From NCBI GenBank assembly GCA_014360395.1, contig JACIXM010000448.1, forward strand, positions 1 through 7,004: a DNA stretch of 7,004 bases, in the 5' to 3' direction. The stretch is from Actinotalea sp. GTDB taxonomy: Bacteria; Actinomycetota; Actinomycetes; Actinomycetales; Cellulomonadaceae. The notes beneath the pieces are model-generated. The model was not told the origin of the DNA. It saw only the letters and a program-made list of their open reading frames with translations, and made no database searches. Made by a program: the position numbers and the translations under genes. Position 1 is the first letter of the stretch, and each line of letters opens with the position of its first letter. This document shows, piece by piece, positions 1-5,535 of the stretch.

Positions 1-200
1 TGCCTGCCGGCAGCCTCTGGGTCATGGGGGACAACCGGCAGAACTCCCAGGACTCGCGCTACAAGCAGGGTTCACCGGGCGGCGGGAGCATCCCGGTCGT
101 GAACGTCGTGGGCGTGTCCTTCGTCACGGTCTGGCCACTGGACCGCTGGCAGCTGTTGCGCAACCCCGGCGCCGTGTTCCAGGAGGTCCCCGAGCCGTGA
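1..200 (+). CDS. lepB: Type I signal peptidase, C-terminal fragment (5' end off window)
   Basis: This is the last 65 codons of a type I signal peptidase, the membrane-bound Ser/Lys protease that cuts signal peptides from exported proteins on the outer face of the cytoplasmic membrane. The first complete codon is at base 3. The fragment reads [14 protein letters not shown], the conserved late signature box of the family (GDNR, then S, then DSR). It is followed by a hydrophobic strand ending in VTVWPLDRW, which is typical of actinobacterial LepB. The catalytic Ser and Lys and the N-terminal membrane anchor lie upstream of the window and cannot be checked. The protein ends about 45 residues after the DSR box with no long tail. 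Its TGA stop (198-200) overlaps the GTG start of rnhB, so the two genes are probably co-translated. Family assignment is firm; paralogue number is unknown. Confidence 0.93.
   Translation, partial: PAGSLWVMGDNRQNSQDSRYKQGSPGGGSIPVVNVVGVSFVTVWPLDRWQLLRNPGAVFQEVPEP
181..187 (+). promoter_or_regulatory. Ribosome binding site for rnhB
   Basis: AGGAGGT lies 9 bases before the GTG at 197, inside the last codons of lepB. It is a near-consensus Shine-Dalgarno and supports GTG 197 as the rnhB start despite its overlap with the lepB stop codon. Confidence 0.8.
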
Positions 201-970
201 GCCCCGCAGCCCCGCGACCCGACCTGCGGATGGAGCGCGCCCTGCTGCGGGCCGGGGCGCGCGTCGTCGTCGGGATGGACGAGGTGGGCCGCGGGGCGCT
301 GGCGGGCCCGGTGTCCGTCGGCGCGGTCGCCGTCGACCTGACGACGCGGACGTGCCCCCAGGGGGTCGCGGACTCCAAGCTGCTCTCGGCGTCGGCCAGG
401 GAGCGTCTGCTGCCCTCGTTGGGCCGCTGGGGCCTGGCCCGAGCGGTCGGGCACGCCGAGCCGGAGGAGATCGACCGGCTCGGGATCATCGCGGCCCTGC
501 GCCTCGCCGGACGCCGCGCCCTCGCCGCCCTGGAGGTGCCGGTCGACCTGGTGCTCCTGGACGGGTCGCACGACTGGCTCACGGCGCCGGCCGAGCTCGA
601 CCTCTTCGCCACGGACGTCCCGTCCGAGGACGTCGGGACGGCGCCGGCGGTGCGGACGCGGGTCAAGGCGGACCAGCGCTGCGCCTCCGTCGCCGCGGCG
701 AGCGTGCTGGCGAAGTGCCACCGCGACGCGCTCATGGTCCAGATGGCGCGGGCGCACCCGGCGTACGGGTGGCAGGAGAACAAGGGCTACGGCTCCGCCG
801 AGCACGTCGAGGCGCTGCGCCGCCACGGCCCGTCGCCGCTGCACCGCACGAGCTGGCGGCTGCCGACCGGCGCGCCCCTGCCGTCGCAGGCCGCCGCCGA
901 CGTCGCCGCGCCGACCGGGCCGACCGAGCGCGCGGACGCACGGCCAGGATGGGCGATGATGGACGCGTGA
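197..970 (+). CDS. rnhB: Ribonuclease HII
   Basis: This 257-residue protein is an RNase HII. The family cuts the RNA strand of RNA-DNA hybrids and nicks 5' of single ribonucleotides misincorporated in genomic DNA, using two divalent metals. The four carboxylates are visible: D28 and E29 in MDEVGRG, D122 in LLDGS, and D159 in VKADQ. They are followed by the [14 protein letters not shown] helix and the C-terminal GYGS...HRTSW box. The GTG start has an AGGAGGT site 9 bases upstream and overlaps the lepB stop (GTGA, 197-200). The 3' end overlaps the DUF2469 start in the same way (967-970). At 257 residues it is longer than the about 200 of E. coli RNase HII. The extra length is a short N-terminal lead and a roughly 36-residue Ala/Pro-rich tail after HRTSW with no recognisable domain. 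The assignment is very secure. Confidence 0.97.
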   Translation: MSPAAPRPDLRMERALLRAGARVVVGMDEVGRGALAGPVSVGAVAVDLTTRTCPQGVADSKLLSASARERLLPSLGRWGLARAVGHAEPEEIDRLGIIAALRLAGRRALAALEVPVDLVLLDGSHDWLTAPAELDLFATDVPSEDVGTAPAVRTRVKADQRCASVAAASVLAKCHRDALMVQMARAHPAYGWQENKGYGSAEHVEALRRHGPSPLHRTSWRLPTGAPLPSQAAADVAAPTGPTERADARPGWAMMDA

Positions 971-1290
971 GCGCCGAGGACCTGGAGAACTACGAGACCG
1001 ACATGGAGCTCGCGCTCTACCGCGAGTACCGGGACGTCGTGAACCTGTTCTCCTACGTGGTGGAGACCGAGCGACGGTTCTACCTGGCCAACCAGGTGGA
1101 CCTGCAGGTCAGGTCCGCGGCCGGGGAGGTCTACTTCGAGCTCACGCTCGCCGACGCCTGGGTGTGGGACGTCTACCGCAGCGCGCGGTTCGTCAAGTCC
1201 GTCCGGGTCGTGACGTTCAAGGACGTCAACGTCGAGGAGCTGGCGAAGTCCGATCTCGACGTGCCGGAGGGCGGCGGCTTCCGCCGCTGA
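967..1290 (+). CDS. DUF2469 family conserved actinobacterial protein (Rv2901c type)
   Basis: This 107-residue protein begins [21 protein letters not shown] and has the DUF2469 core: [40 protein letters not shown] and [20 protein letters not shown]. It closely resembles M. tuberculosis Rv2901c, which sits in the same lepB-rnhB neighbourhood. The molecular function of the family is not known to me. It is acidic and rich in aromatic residues, with no signal peptide, membrane segment or catalytic motif that I can see, so a cytoplasmic protein or partner-binding role is only a guess. I chose GTG 967 because it gives the family's usual MSAEDLE N-terminus and forms a GTGA overlap with the rnhB stop. 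An in-frame ATG at 949 would add six residues (MGDDGR), but its only upstream purine stretch abuts it. No good Shine-Dalgarno precedes GTG 967, so translation probably depends on coupling to rnhB. The C-terminal GGGFRR is encoded by a strong hairpin. Confidence 0.93.
   Translation: MSAEDLENYETDMELALYREYRDVVNLFSYVVETERRFYLANQVDLQVRSAAGEVYFELTLADAWVWDVYRSARFVKSVRVVTFKDVNVEELAKSDLDVPEGGGFRR
1270..1288 (+). terminator. GC-rich hairpin overlapping the DUF2469 stop codon
   Basis: The left arm at 1271-1277 (GCGGCGG) pairs perfectly with 1281-1287 (CCGCCGC) around a 3-base CTT loop. A G-T wobble at 1270/1288 extends the stem onto the first base of the TGA stop. No T-run follows, which is common for actinobacterial hairpin terminators. 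It may terminate or stabilise the lepB-rnhB-DUF2469 transcript. The fold is seen; its role is inferred. Confidence 0.5.
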
Positions 1291-1296
1291 CCACCC

Positions 1297-1317
1297 CGCC
1301 GCCCGGACGAGGCGGCG
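1297..1317 (+). terminator. Second GC-rich hairpin downstream of DUF2469
   Basis: CGCCGCC (1297-1303) and GGCGGCG (1311-1317) form a perfect 7-bp stem with a 7-base loop. It starts 7 bases after the DUF2469 stop and sits in tandem with the hairpin across that stop. There is no T-tract after it. The position between two coupled gene groups suits transcription termination, but GC-rich DNA produces such stems readily. Confidence 0.45.
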
Positions 1318-1354
1318 CGCCCCACTGTCCTGCCGGTGCCGGGCCCGCTCCCCA

Positions 1355-1398
1355 CGGTCCCCAGGCCGCCGCCGCCGTCCGCGGTCCCCAGGACGCCG
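1355..1398. repeat. Pair of 17-base direct repeats (16 of 17 identical) in the DUF2469-yraN gap
   Basis: The copies at 1355-1371 and 1382-1398 share CGGTCCCCAGG exactly and then differ by one base (C or A) before CGCCG. They start 27 bases apart. A weaker echo exists just upstream: CCCCACTGTCC at 1320-1330 and CCCCACGGTCC at 1350-1360, 10 of 11 identical. No gene is assigned here. They could be regulator binding sites ahead of yraN or simply a local duplication. Confidence 0.55.
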
Positions 1399-1442
1399 GG
1401 ACCTCCCGGTCCTCGCCGATCTCCGCCCTCGAGCCTGGTCGC

Positions 1443-1448
1443 GGAGGT
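1443..1448 (+). promoter_or_regulatory. Ribosome binding site for yraN
   Basis: GGAGGT sits 6 bases before GTG 1455. It fixes the yraN start in a reading frame that stays open far upstream (through the gap and into DUF2469), where length alone would give a badly over-extended protein. Confidence 0.75.
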
Positions 1449-1454
1449 GGTCGC

Positions 1455-1811
1455 GTGCGCGCCAAGGACGCAGTGGGCAGGTACGGCGAGCAGGTCGCGG
1501 TGACGCACCTGCTCGAGGCCGGGTGGGAGGTGCTCGACCGCAACTGGCGGGGGCACTGCGGCGAGCTCGACGTCGTCGCGCTCGAGGGCGAGGAGCTCGT
1601 CGTCGTCGAGGTGAAGACCCGCACCGGGGACCGCTACGGGCACCCGGCCGAGGCCGTGACGGCCGTCAAGCTCGCGCGCCTGCGACGGCTGGCCGGCCAG
1701 TGGCTGCACGAGCACGCGCTGCACCCGACCGGCGTGCGCATCGACGTCATCGCCGTGCGGACCTCCCGCCGGGGTGCGGCCCGGGTCGAGCACCTGCGGG
1801 GCGTCCTGTGA
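1455..1811 (+). CDS. yraN: YraN/UPF0102 family nuclease-fold protein
   Basis: This 118-residue protein belongs to the YraN (UPF0102) family, which has a PD-(D/E)XK-type restriction-endonuclease/Holliday-junction-resolvase fold and is usually annotated as a putative endonuclease. The expected motifs are in order: GRYGEQ with E12, NWRGHCGELD with E37 and D39, VVEVKTR with E52 and K54, a conserved K72 in the following helix, and RIDVIAV near the end. The E-x-D then E-x-K spacing is that of an intact metal-dependent active site, so I see no reason to call it inactive. Substrate and biological role are not established for the family. The GTG start has GGAGGT 6 bases upstream, and the N-terminus falls where family members begin. 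The stop overlaps the GTG of the AAA+ gene (1808-1811), suggesting co-translation with comM and dprA. Confidence 0.93.
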   Translation: MRAKDAVGRYGEQVAVTHLLEAGWEVLDRNWRGHCGELDVVALEGEELVVVEVKTRTGDRYGHPAEAVTAVKLARLRRLAGQWLHEHALHPTGVRIDVIAVRTSRRGAARVEHLRGVL

Positions 1812-3340
1812 CGGGGCTCGGCCGCACGACGGCCGTCGCCCTCGTGGGCCTGACCGGGCACGTGGTCGAGGTGGAGGCGCACCTGGCCGCCTCGGTCCCG
1901 GGGTTCACGCTCGTGGGTCTGCCGGACGCCTCGCTCGCCGAGTCACGGGACCGGGTCCGCGCGGCGGTCACGTCCTCGGGCGTCGCGTGGCCGCAACGGC
2001 GGATCACCGTGAACCTCTCGCCCGCCGCGCTGCCGAAGGCCGGTGCCGGGTTCGACCTGGCCGTGGCCGTCGCCACCCTCGCGGGCGCGGGCGTCTGCTC
2101 ACCGCGCAGCGTCGGCGCCGCGACCCACCTGGGGGAGCTGGGGCTGGACGGCAGGCTGCGGCCCGTCCGCGGCGTCCTGCCCGCGGTCGCGGCATCCGTG
2201 GCCGCCGGGCGTCACCGGGTCGTCGTGCCGTACGGGAACCTGGCGGAGGCGCGTCTGGTCCCCGGGGCCGAGGTGGTCGGCGCCGTGACCCTGCGCGACG
2301 TGCTGCGGCGGCACGGCGCCGACCTGCCCGAGGACGCCGACGTCGTCCCGGTAGGGGCGGAAGCGGTCGGTCCCGCACCGGTGGCCTGCTCCGACCTCGC
2401 CGACGTCGTCGGCCAGGAGGACGCGCGGCGCGCGCTCGAGGTCGCCGCCGCCGGCGGGCACCACCTGCTCATGGTCGGCCCGCCGGGGACCGGCAAGACG
2501 ATGCTCGCGTCCCGTCTGCCCGGCCTGCTGCCGGACCTGGACGAGGCGGCGGCGGTCGAGGTCACGGCCGTGCACTCGGTCTCCGGCACCTTCCGGCCCG
2601 CGGACGGGCTCGTGCGGCGCCCGCCGTTCGAGGACCCGCACCACACCGCCACACCGGCCGCCGTCGTGGGGGGCGGCAGCGGCCTGCCACGGCCCGGCGC
2701 GGCCTCGCGGGCCCACCGGGGAGTCCTCTTCCTCGACGAGGCGCCGGAGTTCTCGCCCCGGGTCCTGCAGACGCTGCGCCAGCCGCTGGAGCAGGGCGAG
2801 CTGGTCATCCACCGCGCCGCCGGCGCGGCGCGGTTCCCCGCGCGCTTCCAGCTCGTCCTGGCCGCCAACCCGTGCCCGTGCGGCAAGGGGGCGGGCAAGG
2901 GGACGGAGTGCTCGTGCACGTCCTTGGAGCGGCGTCGGTACTTCTCCCGTCTGTCCGGGCCGCTCCTGGACCGGGTCGACGTCCAGGTCGACGTCCTGCC
3001 GGTGACCCGTGTGCACCGCGCGGGCCAGGAGGTCGGCGAGTCGACCGCGGTCGTCGCGGCACGGGTGCGGGCCGCCCGGGACCGTGCCCGGCAGCGACTG
3101 GCGGGGACGCCGTGGAGCAGCAACGCCGAGGTGCCCGGGGCCTGGCTGCGCCGCCAGGCGGCCGTTCCCGTCGGGGTGCTCGACCGGGCGCTGGACCGGG
3201 GGGTCCTGAGCCTGCGTGGCGTGGACCGCGTGCTGCGGGTCGCCTGGACCTTGGCCGACCTGGCCGAGCGTGAGCGGCCGGGCGCCGAGGAGGTCGGGCA
3301 GGCGCTGCTCCTGCGCACCCGGGGCCAGGTGGGCGCATGA
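1808..3340 (+). CDS. comM: ComM/YifB family Mg-chelatase-like AAA+ ATPase
   Basis: This 510-residue protein has the full ComM/YifB layout. An N-terminal ChlI-type S5-like domain spans about residues 20-140 (VPGFTLVGLPD, RITVNLSPA, KAGAGFDLAVAVA). A AAA+ core spans about 195-400, with Walker A GPPGTGKT at 224-231, the PHHT box near 277, Walker B VLFLDE at 306-311 and a putative arginine finger R389 in LLDRVDV. A C-terminal helical domain spans about 405-505. Two cysteine pairs (C356/C358 in NPCPCG and C368/C370 in CSC) are placed as if to bind a metal, a family trait. ComM is known in Vibrio cholerae as a hexameric helicase that promotes branch migration when transformed DNA is integrated. Chlorophyll synthesis is not implied by the family's name. 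The GTG start overlaps the yraN stop (GTGA) with only a weak GGGG upstream; the stop overlaps the dprA start (ATGA). Confidence 0.95.
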   Translation: MTGLGRTTAVALVGLTGHVVEVEAHLAASVPGFTLVGLPDASLAESRDRVRAAVTSSGVAWPQRRITVNLSPAALPKAGAGFDLAVAVATLAGAGVCSPRSVGAATHLGELGLDGRLRPVRGVLPAVAASVAAGRHRVVVPYGNLAEARLVPGAEVVGAVTLRDVLRRHGADLPEDADVVPVGAEAVGPAPVACSDLADVVGQEDARRALEVAAAGGHHLLMVGPPGTGKTMLASRLPGLLPDLDEAAAVEVTAVHSVSGTFRPADGLVRRPPFEDPHHTATPAAVVGGGSGLPRPGAASRAHRGVLFLDEAPEFSPRVLQTLRQPLEQGELVIHRAAGAARFPARFQLVLAANPCPCGKGAGKGTECSCTSLERRRYFSRLSGPLLDRVDVQVDVLPVTRVHRAGQEVGESTAVVAARVRAARDRARQRLAGTPWSSNAEVPGAWLRRQAAVPVGVLDRALDRGVLSLRGVDRVLRVAWTLADLAERERPGAEEVGQALLLRTRGQVGA

Positions 3341-4536
3341 CCGCCGTCGCCGAGGAGCTGCTGCTCGCCCGGGCGGCCTGGAGCAGGCTGACGGAGCCGG
3401 CGGACGTCGTGGCGGGCGCCGTGGTCGCCGCGCTCGGTCCGGTCCCCGCCCTGGAACTCGTGCGGGAGACGGCGCGGACGGGAGCCGCCGCCGTCGGCCC
3501 GCGGGCCGGCGAGGTGCTGCCCGGTTCCGCCCGAGCCGTCCAGCGGCTGACCACCGCCCTGGAACGGTGGTGCCCTCGCCTGGAGACGCTCGACGCCGCG
3601 CGGGAGCTGGATCGGCACCGTGCCCGGGGCGGGGACCTGCTCGTGCCCGAGGACGCCCGCTGGCCTGCCGGGCTGGACGACCTCGGGGCCGAGGCGCCGC
3701 ACGCGCTGTGGGTCTCGGGCGCGGTTGCCGCGCTGGGCTCGGCCGCCGACGGCGTCGCCGTCATCGGCGCCCGCGCGTGCACCCACTACGGCGAGCACGT
3801 CACGGCGGAGGTCGCGGCGGGGGTGGTGGCCGCGGGACGGGTGGTGGTCTCGGGGGGCGCGTACGGGATCGACGCCGCGGCCCACCGCGCGGCGCTCGCG
3901 GCCGACGGCGTCACGCTCGCCGTGCTCGCCGGCGGGGTGGACCGGCTGTACCCGGCCGGCAACGCGCGGCTGCTCCTCGCGCTGGCGGAGGAGGGTGGTG
4001 CGCTCCTGAGCGAGGTCCCGCCCGGCAGCGTCCCCAGCCGCCGGAGGTTCCTGCAGCGCAACCGGCTCATCGCCGCCCTCACCGGGGCGACCGTCGTCGT
4101 CGAGGCGGCGTGGCGGTCGGGTGCGCTCAGCACCGCGGCGCGGGCGGCCGCGCTCCTGCGTCCGGTGGGGGCGGTCCCGGGTCCCGTGACGTCCGCCGCT
4201 TCGGCGGGGTGCCACCGCCTGCTGCGGGACGGGGTGGCCGTGTGCGTCACCGACGCGGCGGAGGTCCTCGAGCTGCTCCGGGGCGGGGCGGCCACCGACG
4301 GGCGGGCGGCTGCCGGACCGCCGGGGAGGGAGGTCACGGACGGCCTGGACGAGGCGGCACGGCAGGTGCTCGACGCCCTCCCGGTGCGGGCGTGGGCGCA
4401 GGTCGCGTCGGTGACCCGGGTCGCCGGTGTGTCGGGGGCGCAGGCCCGGGGGGCCCTGGGCCTCCTGGAGCTGGCGGGGCTGGCCCAGCGGCGCGGCGAG
4501 ACCTGGCGGCGCGTGTCGTCGGGGCGCAGCGGGTGA
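3337..4536 (+). CDS. dprA: DNA-processing protein DprA (RecA loader)
   Basis: This 399-residue DprA/Smf protein belongs to a family that binds incoming or exposed single-stranded DNA and loads RecA for recombination. A variable helical N-terminal part (about 1-80) is followed by the Rossmann-like DNA-binding domain. Its motifs are VAVIGARACT (140-149), VSGGAYGIDAAAH (171-183), LAGGVDRLYP, FLQRNRLIAAL (238-248), VVVEAAWRSGAL (253-264) and SAGCHRLL (289-296). About residues 340-395 form a winged-helix domain (LDALPVRAW...LELAGLAQR). SGGAYGID replaces the SGLARGID seen in many other phyla; I believe this is normal for actinobacteria. ATG 3337 overlaps the comM stop and has AGGTGG 4 bases upstream. 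No competence uptake genes are in view, so a role in general recombination is as likely as natural transformation. Confidence 0.96.
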   Translation: MTAVAEELLLARAAWSRLTEPADVVAGAVVAALGPVPALELVRETARTGAAAVGPRAGEVLPGSARAVQRLTTALERWCPRLETLDAARELDRHRARGGDLLVPEDARWPAGLDDLGAEAPHALWVSGAVAALGSAADGVAVIGARACTHYGEHVTAEVAAGVVAAGRVVVSGGAYGIDAAAHRAALAADGVTLAVLAGGVDRLYPAGNARLLLALAEEGGALLSEVPPGSVPSRRRFLQRNRLIAALTGATVVVEAAWRSGALSTAARAAALLRPVGAVPGPVTSAASAGCHRLLRDGVAVCVTDAAEVLELLRGGAATDGRAAAGPPGREVTDGLDEAARQVLDALPVRAWAQVASVTRVAGVSGAQARGALGLLELAGLAQRRGETWRRVSSGRSG

Positions 4537-4537
4537 A

Positions 4538-4580
4538 GTGGGCGTGTCCGTCCTTGTGGCCTGAGCGAGGACACGCCACG
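4538..4580 (+). terminator. Inverted repeat between dprA and xerC (terminator or operator)
   Basis: A perfect 9-bp inverted repeat, GGCGTGTCC (4541-4549) and GGACACGCC (4569-4577), encloses a 19-base spacer starting just after the dprA stop. Allowing one bulged G, the arms extend to about 11 bp (GTG on the left against CAC on the right). It could terminate the yraN-comM-dprA transcript, though no T-run follows, or be an operator, since its right arm runs into the putative xerC -10 region. The repeat is seen; the function is open. Confidence 0.5.
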
Positions 4581-4582
4581 GT
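4554..4582 (+). promoter_or_regulatory. Candidate leaderless promoter for xerC
   Basis: TTGTGG (4554-4559) and CACGGT (4577-4582) are separated by 17 bases. If transcription starts at the A of the xerC ATG (4589), the second box puts A at -11 and T at -7, the two key bases of the actinobacterial -10 element TANNNT, but with C instead of T at -12. The match is imperfect and could be chance. It is supported mainly by the absence of a usable Shine-Dalgarno. Confidence 0.3.
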
Positions 4583-4588
4583 AGGGGG

Positions 4589-5521
4589 ATGCGAGGGGGA
4601 GCGGTCGTCCGCGCCGACACGCCTGCCGAGGAGGTCCTCGGGGGCTTCCGCGCGCACCTGCTCGCCGAGCGCGGCCTGTCGGCGCACACCGCGCGCGCCT
4701 ACTGCTCGGACGTCGAGCACCTGGTGGCGTTCGCCCGGCGCCGTGGCCTCGGCTGGGCGGACGTCGACCTCACCACGCTGCGCGGATGGCTCGGCGCCAT
4801 GGTCACCGCCGGTCGGTCGCGGTCCACCGTGGCGCGGCGCGGCGCGGCCGTCCGGGCGTTCTACGGCTGGGCGCACGACCGGGGGCTGCTGGACCGCGAC
4901 CCGGCGAGCCGCCTCGTCGCGGCCCGGGGGGCGGGCCGGCTCCCCACAGCCCTGGCCGTCGACGAGGCGGCGCGCCTGGTCGAGGCCGCCGCCACGGCTG
5001 CCGCGACCGGGGAGCCGGACGCGGTGAGGGACTGGGTGCTCGTGGAGCTCCTCTACGCGACCGGGGTCCGGGTGGGCGAGCTCGTCGGCGTCGACGTGGA
5101 CGACGTCGACGCGGGGCAGCGGACGCTGCGGGTGCTCGGGAAGGGCGCCAAGGAGCGTGTCGTGCCGTTCGGTGCACCGGCGGCCAGGGCGCTGGACCGG
5201 TACCTCGTGGGCGCCCGCCCGACGCTGGCCGGTCGGGGCGCCGGGACGCCGGCGCTGCTCGTCGGCGCCCGGGGCGGACGCCTGGACCAGCGTCGTGCGC
5301 GGGAGGCCGTGCACCGCGTCGCCCGCGCGGCCGGGGTGGAGGACGTCGCCCCGCACGCGCTGCGGCACACCGCCGCGACGCACCTGCTCCAGGGCGGGTC
5401 GGACCTTCGCAGCGTCCAGGAGCTCCTCGGGCATGCTTCACTTGCCACGACGCAGCGCTACACCCATGTGACCCCAGACCGACTCCGCCGCTCGTACGAG
5501 CTGGCCCACCCGCGAGCGTGA
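4589..5521 (+). CDS. xerC: Tyrosine recombinase XerC
   Basis: This 310-residue tyrosine recombinase would work with XerD (not in view) at the chromosomal dif site, under FtsK control, to resolve chromosome dimers before division. An N-terminal core-binding SAM-like domain covers about residues 12-105. The catalytic domain shows the full active set: R161 in [10 protein letters not shown]185 in GKGAKER, H256 and R259 in HALRH, H282 in LLGHASL, and nucleophile Y291 in TQRYTHV. The end, YELAHPRA, is XerC-like, not XerD-like. ATG 4589 is effectively forced. An in-frame TGA lies at 4562 and no other start codon falls between it and the conserved N-terminal domain. The only purine run (AGGGGG) directly abuts the ATG, so leaderless translation is plausible. 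The last codons include an unusual run of A/T-ending codons around H282. The stop overlaps the ribosome binding site of the downstream sigma gene. Confidence 0.95.
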   Translation: MRGGAVVRADTPAEEVLGGFRAHLLAERGLSAHTARAYCSDVEHLVAFARRRGLGWADVDLTTLRGWLGAMVTAGRSRSTVARRGAAVRAFYGWAHDRGLLDRDPASRLVAARGAGRLPTALAVDEAARLVEAAATAAATGEPDAVRDWVLVELLYATGVRVGELVGVDVDDVDAGQRTLRVLGKGAKERVVPFGAPAARALDRYLVGARPTLAGRGAGTPALLVGARGGRLDQRRAREAVHRVARAAGVEDVAPHALRHTAATHLLQGGSDLRSVQELLGHASLATTQRYTHVTPDRLRRSYELAHPRA

Positions 5522-5526
5522 GGAGG
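5521..5526 (+). promoter_or_regulatory. Ribosome binding site for the sigma factor, overlapping the xerC stop
   Basis: AGGAGG begins on the final A of the xerC TGA (5519-5521) and lies 9 bases before ATG 5536. It fixes the sigma factor start in a frame that stays open far upstream, and implies that ribosomes finishing xerC pass directly over it. Confidence 0.85.
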
Positions 5527-5535
5527 ACGAGCCCG

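Noticed and set aside
352..966. Upstream in-frame extension of DUF2469 across rnhB
   Set aside because: The extension is low-complexity shadow of rnhB. GTG 967 gives the family N-terminus MSAEDLE.
1366..1376. Short run of GCC/CCG triplets in the gap before yraN
   Set aside because: Only about four units, and ordinary for this base composition.
1164..1454. Upstream in-frame extension of yraN through the intergenic gap
   Set aside because: No family similarity before VRAKDAVGRYGEQ, and GTG 1455 has a clear GGAGGT site 6 bases upstream.
2974..2996. 11-base direct repeat GGTCGACGTCC with 12-base period in comM
   Set aside because: It is explained by the conserved coding pattern VDVQVDV after the arginine finger.
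1774..3273. Long plus-strand open frame in another frame of comM
   Set aside because: Its translation is dominated by Arg, Gly and Ala with no domain signal; it is a frame shadow of comM.
1808..3340. Reading the AAA+ gene as a magnesium chelatase subunit for chlorophyll or cobalamin
   Set aside because: The S5-like N-terminal domain, the NPCPCG cysteine box and the dprA neighbour match ComM/YifB, and no tetrapyrrole genes are nearby.
4193..4207. Perfect 6-bp hairpin (CCGCCG, CTT loop, CGGCGG) inside dprA
   Set aside because: It lies well inside a conserved coding region (SAASAGC). Short GC stems are expected by chance here, and nothing suggests early termination.
2212..4689. Very long minus-strand open frame opposite comM and dprA
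   Set aside because: It encodes Arg/Pro/Ala-rich low-complexity protein with no family motif, and lies fully opposite two genes with complete catalytic motifs. Stop codons are rare in all frames at this GC level.
3216..5027. Long plus-strand open frame spanning the comM end, dprA and the start of xerC
   Set aside because: It crosses three well-supported genes in another frame and has shadow composition with no motif.
4589..5521. XerC gene as a phage or integron-type integrase marking a mobile element
   Set aside because: XerC-type C-terminus, conserved core-gene neighbours on both sides, and no attachment-site repeats, excisionase or phage genes.
4786..5535. Upstream in-frame extension of the sigma factor across xerC
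   Set aside because: The frame is open but the residues are Arg/Gly/Ala shadow of xerC. The AGGAGG and ATG at 5536 give a normal-length WhiG/FliA protein.
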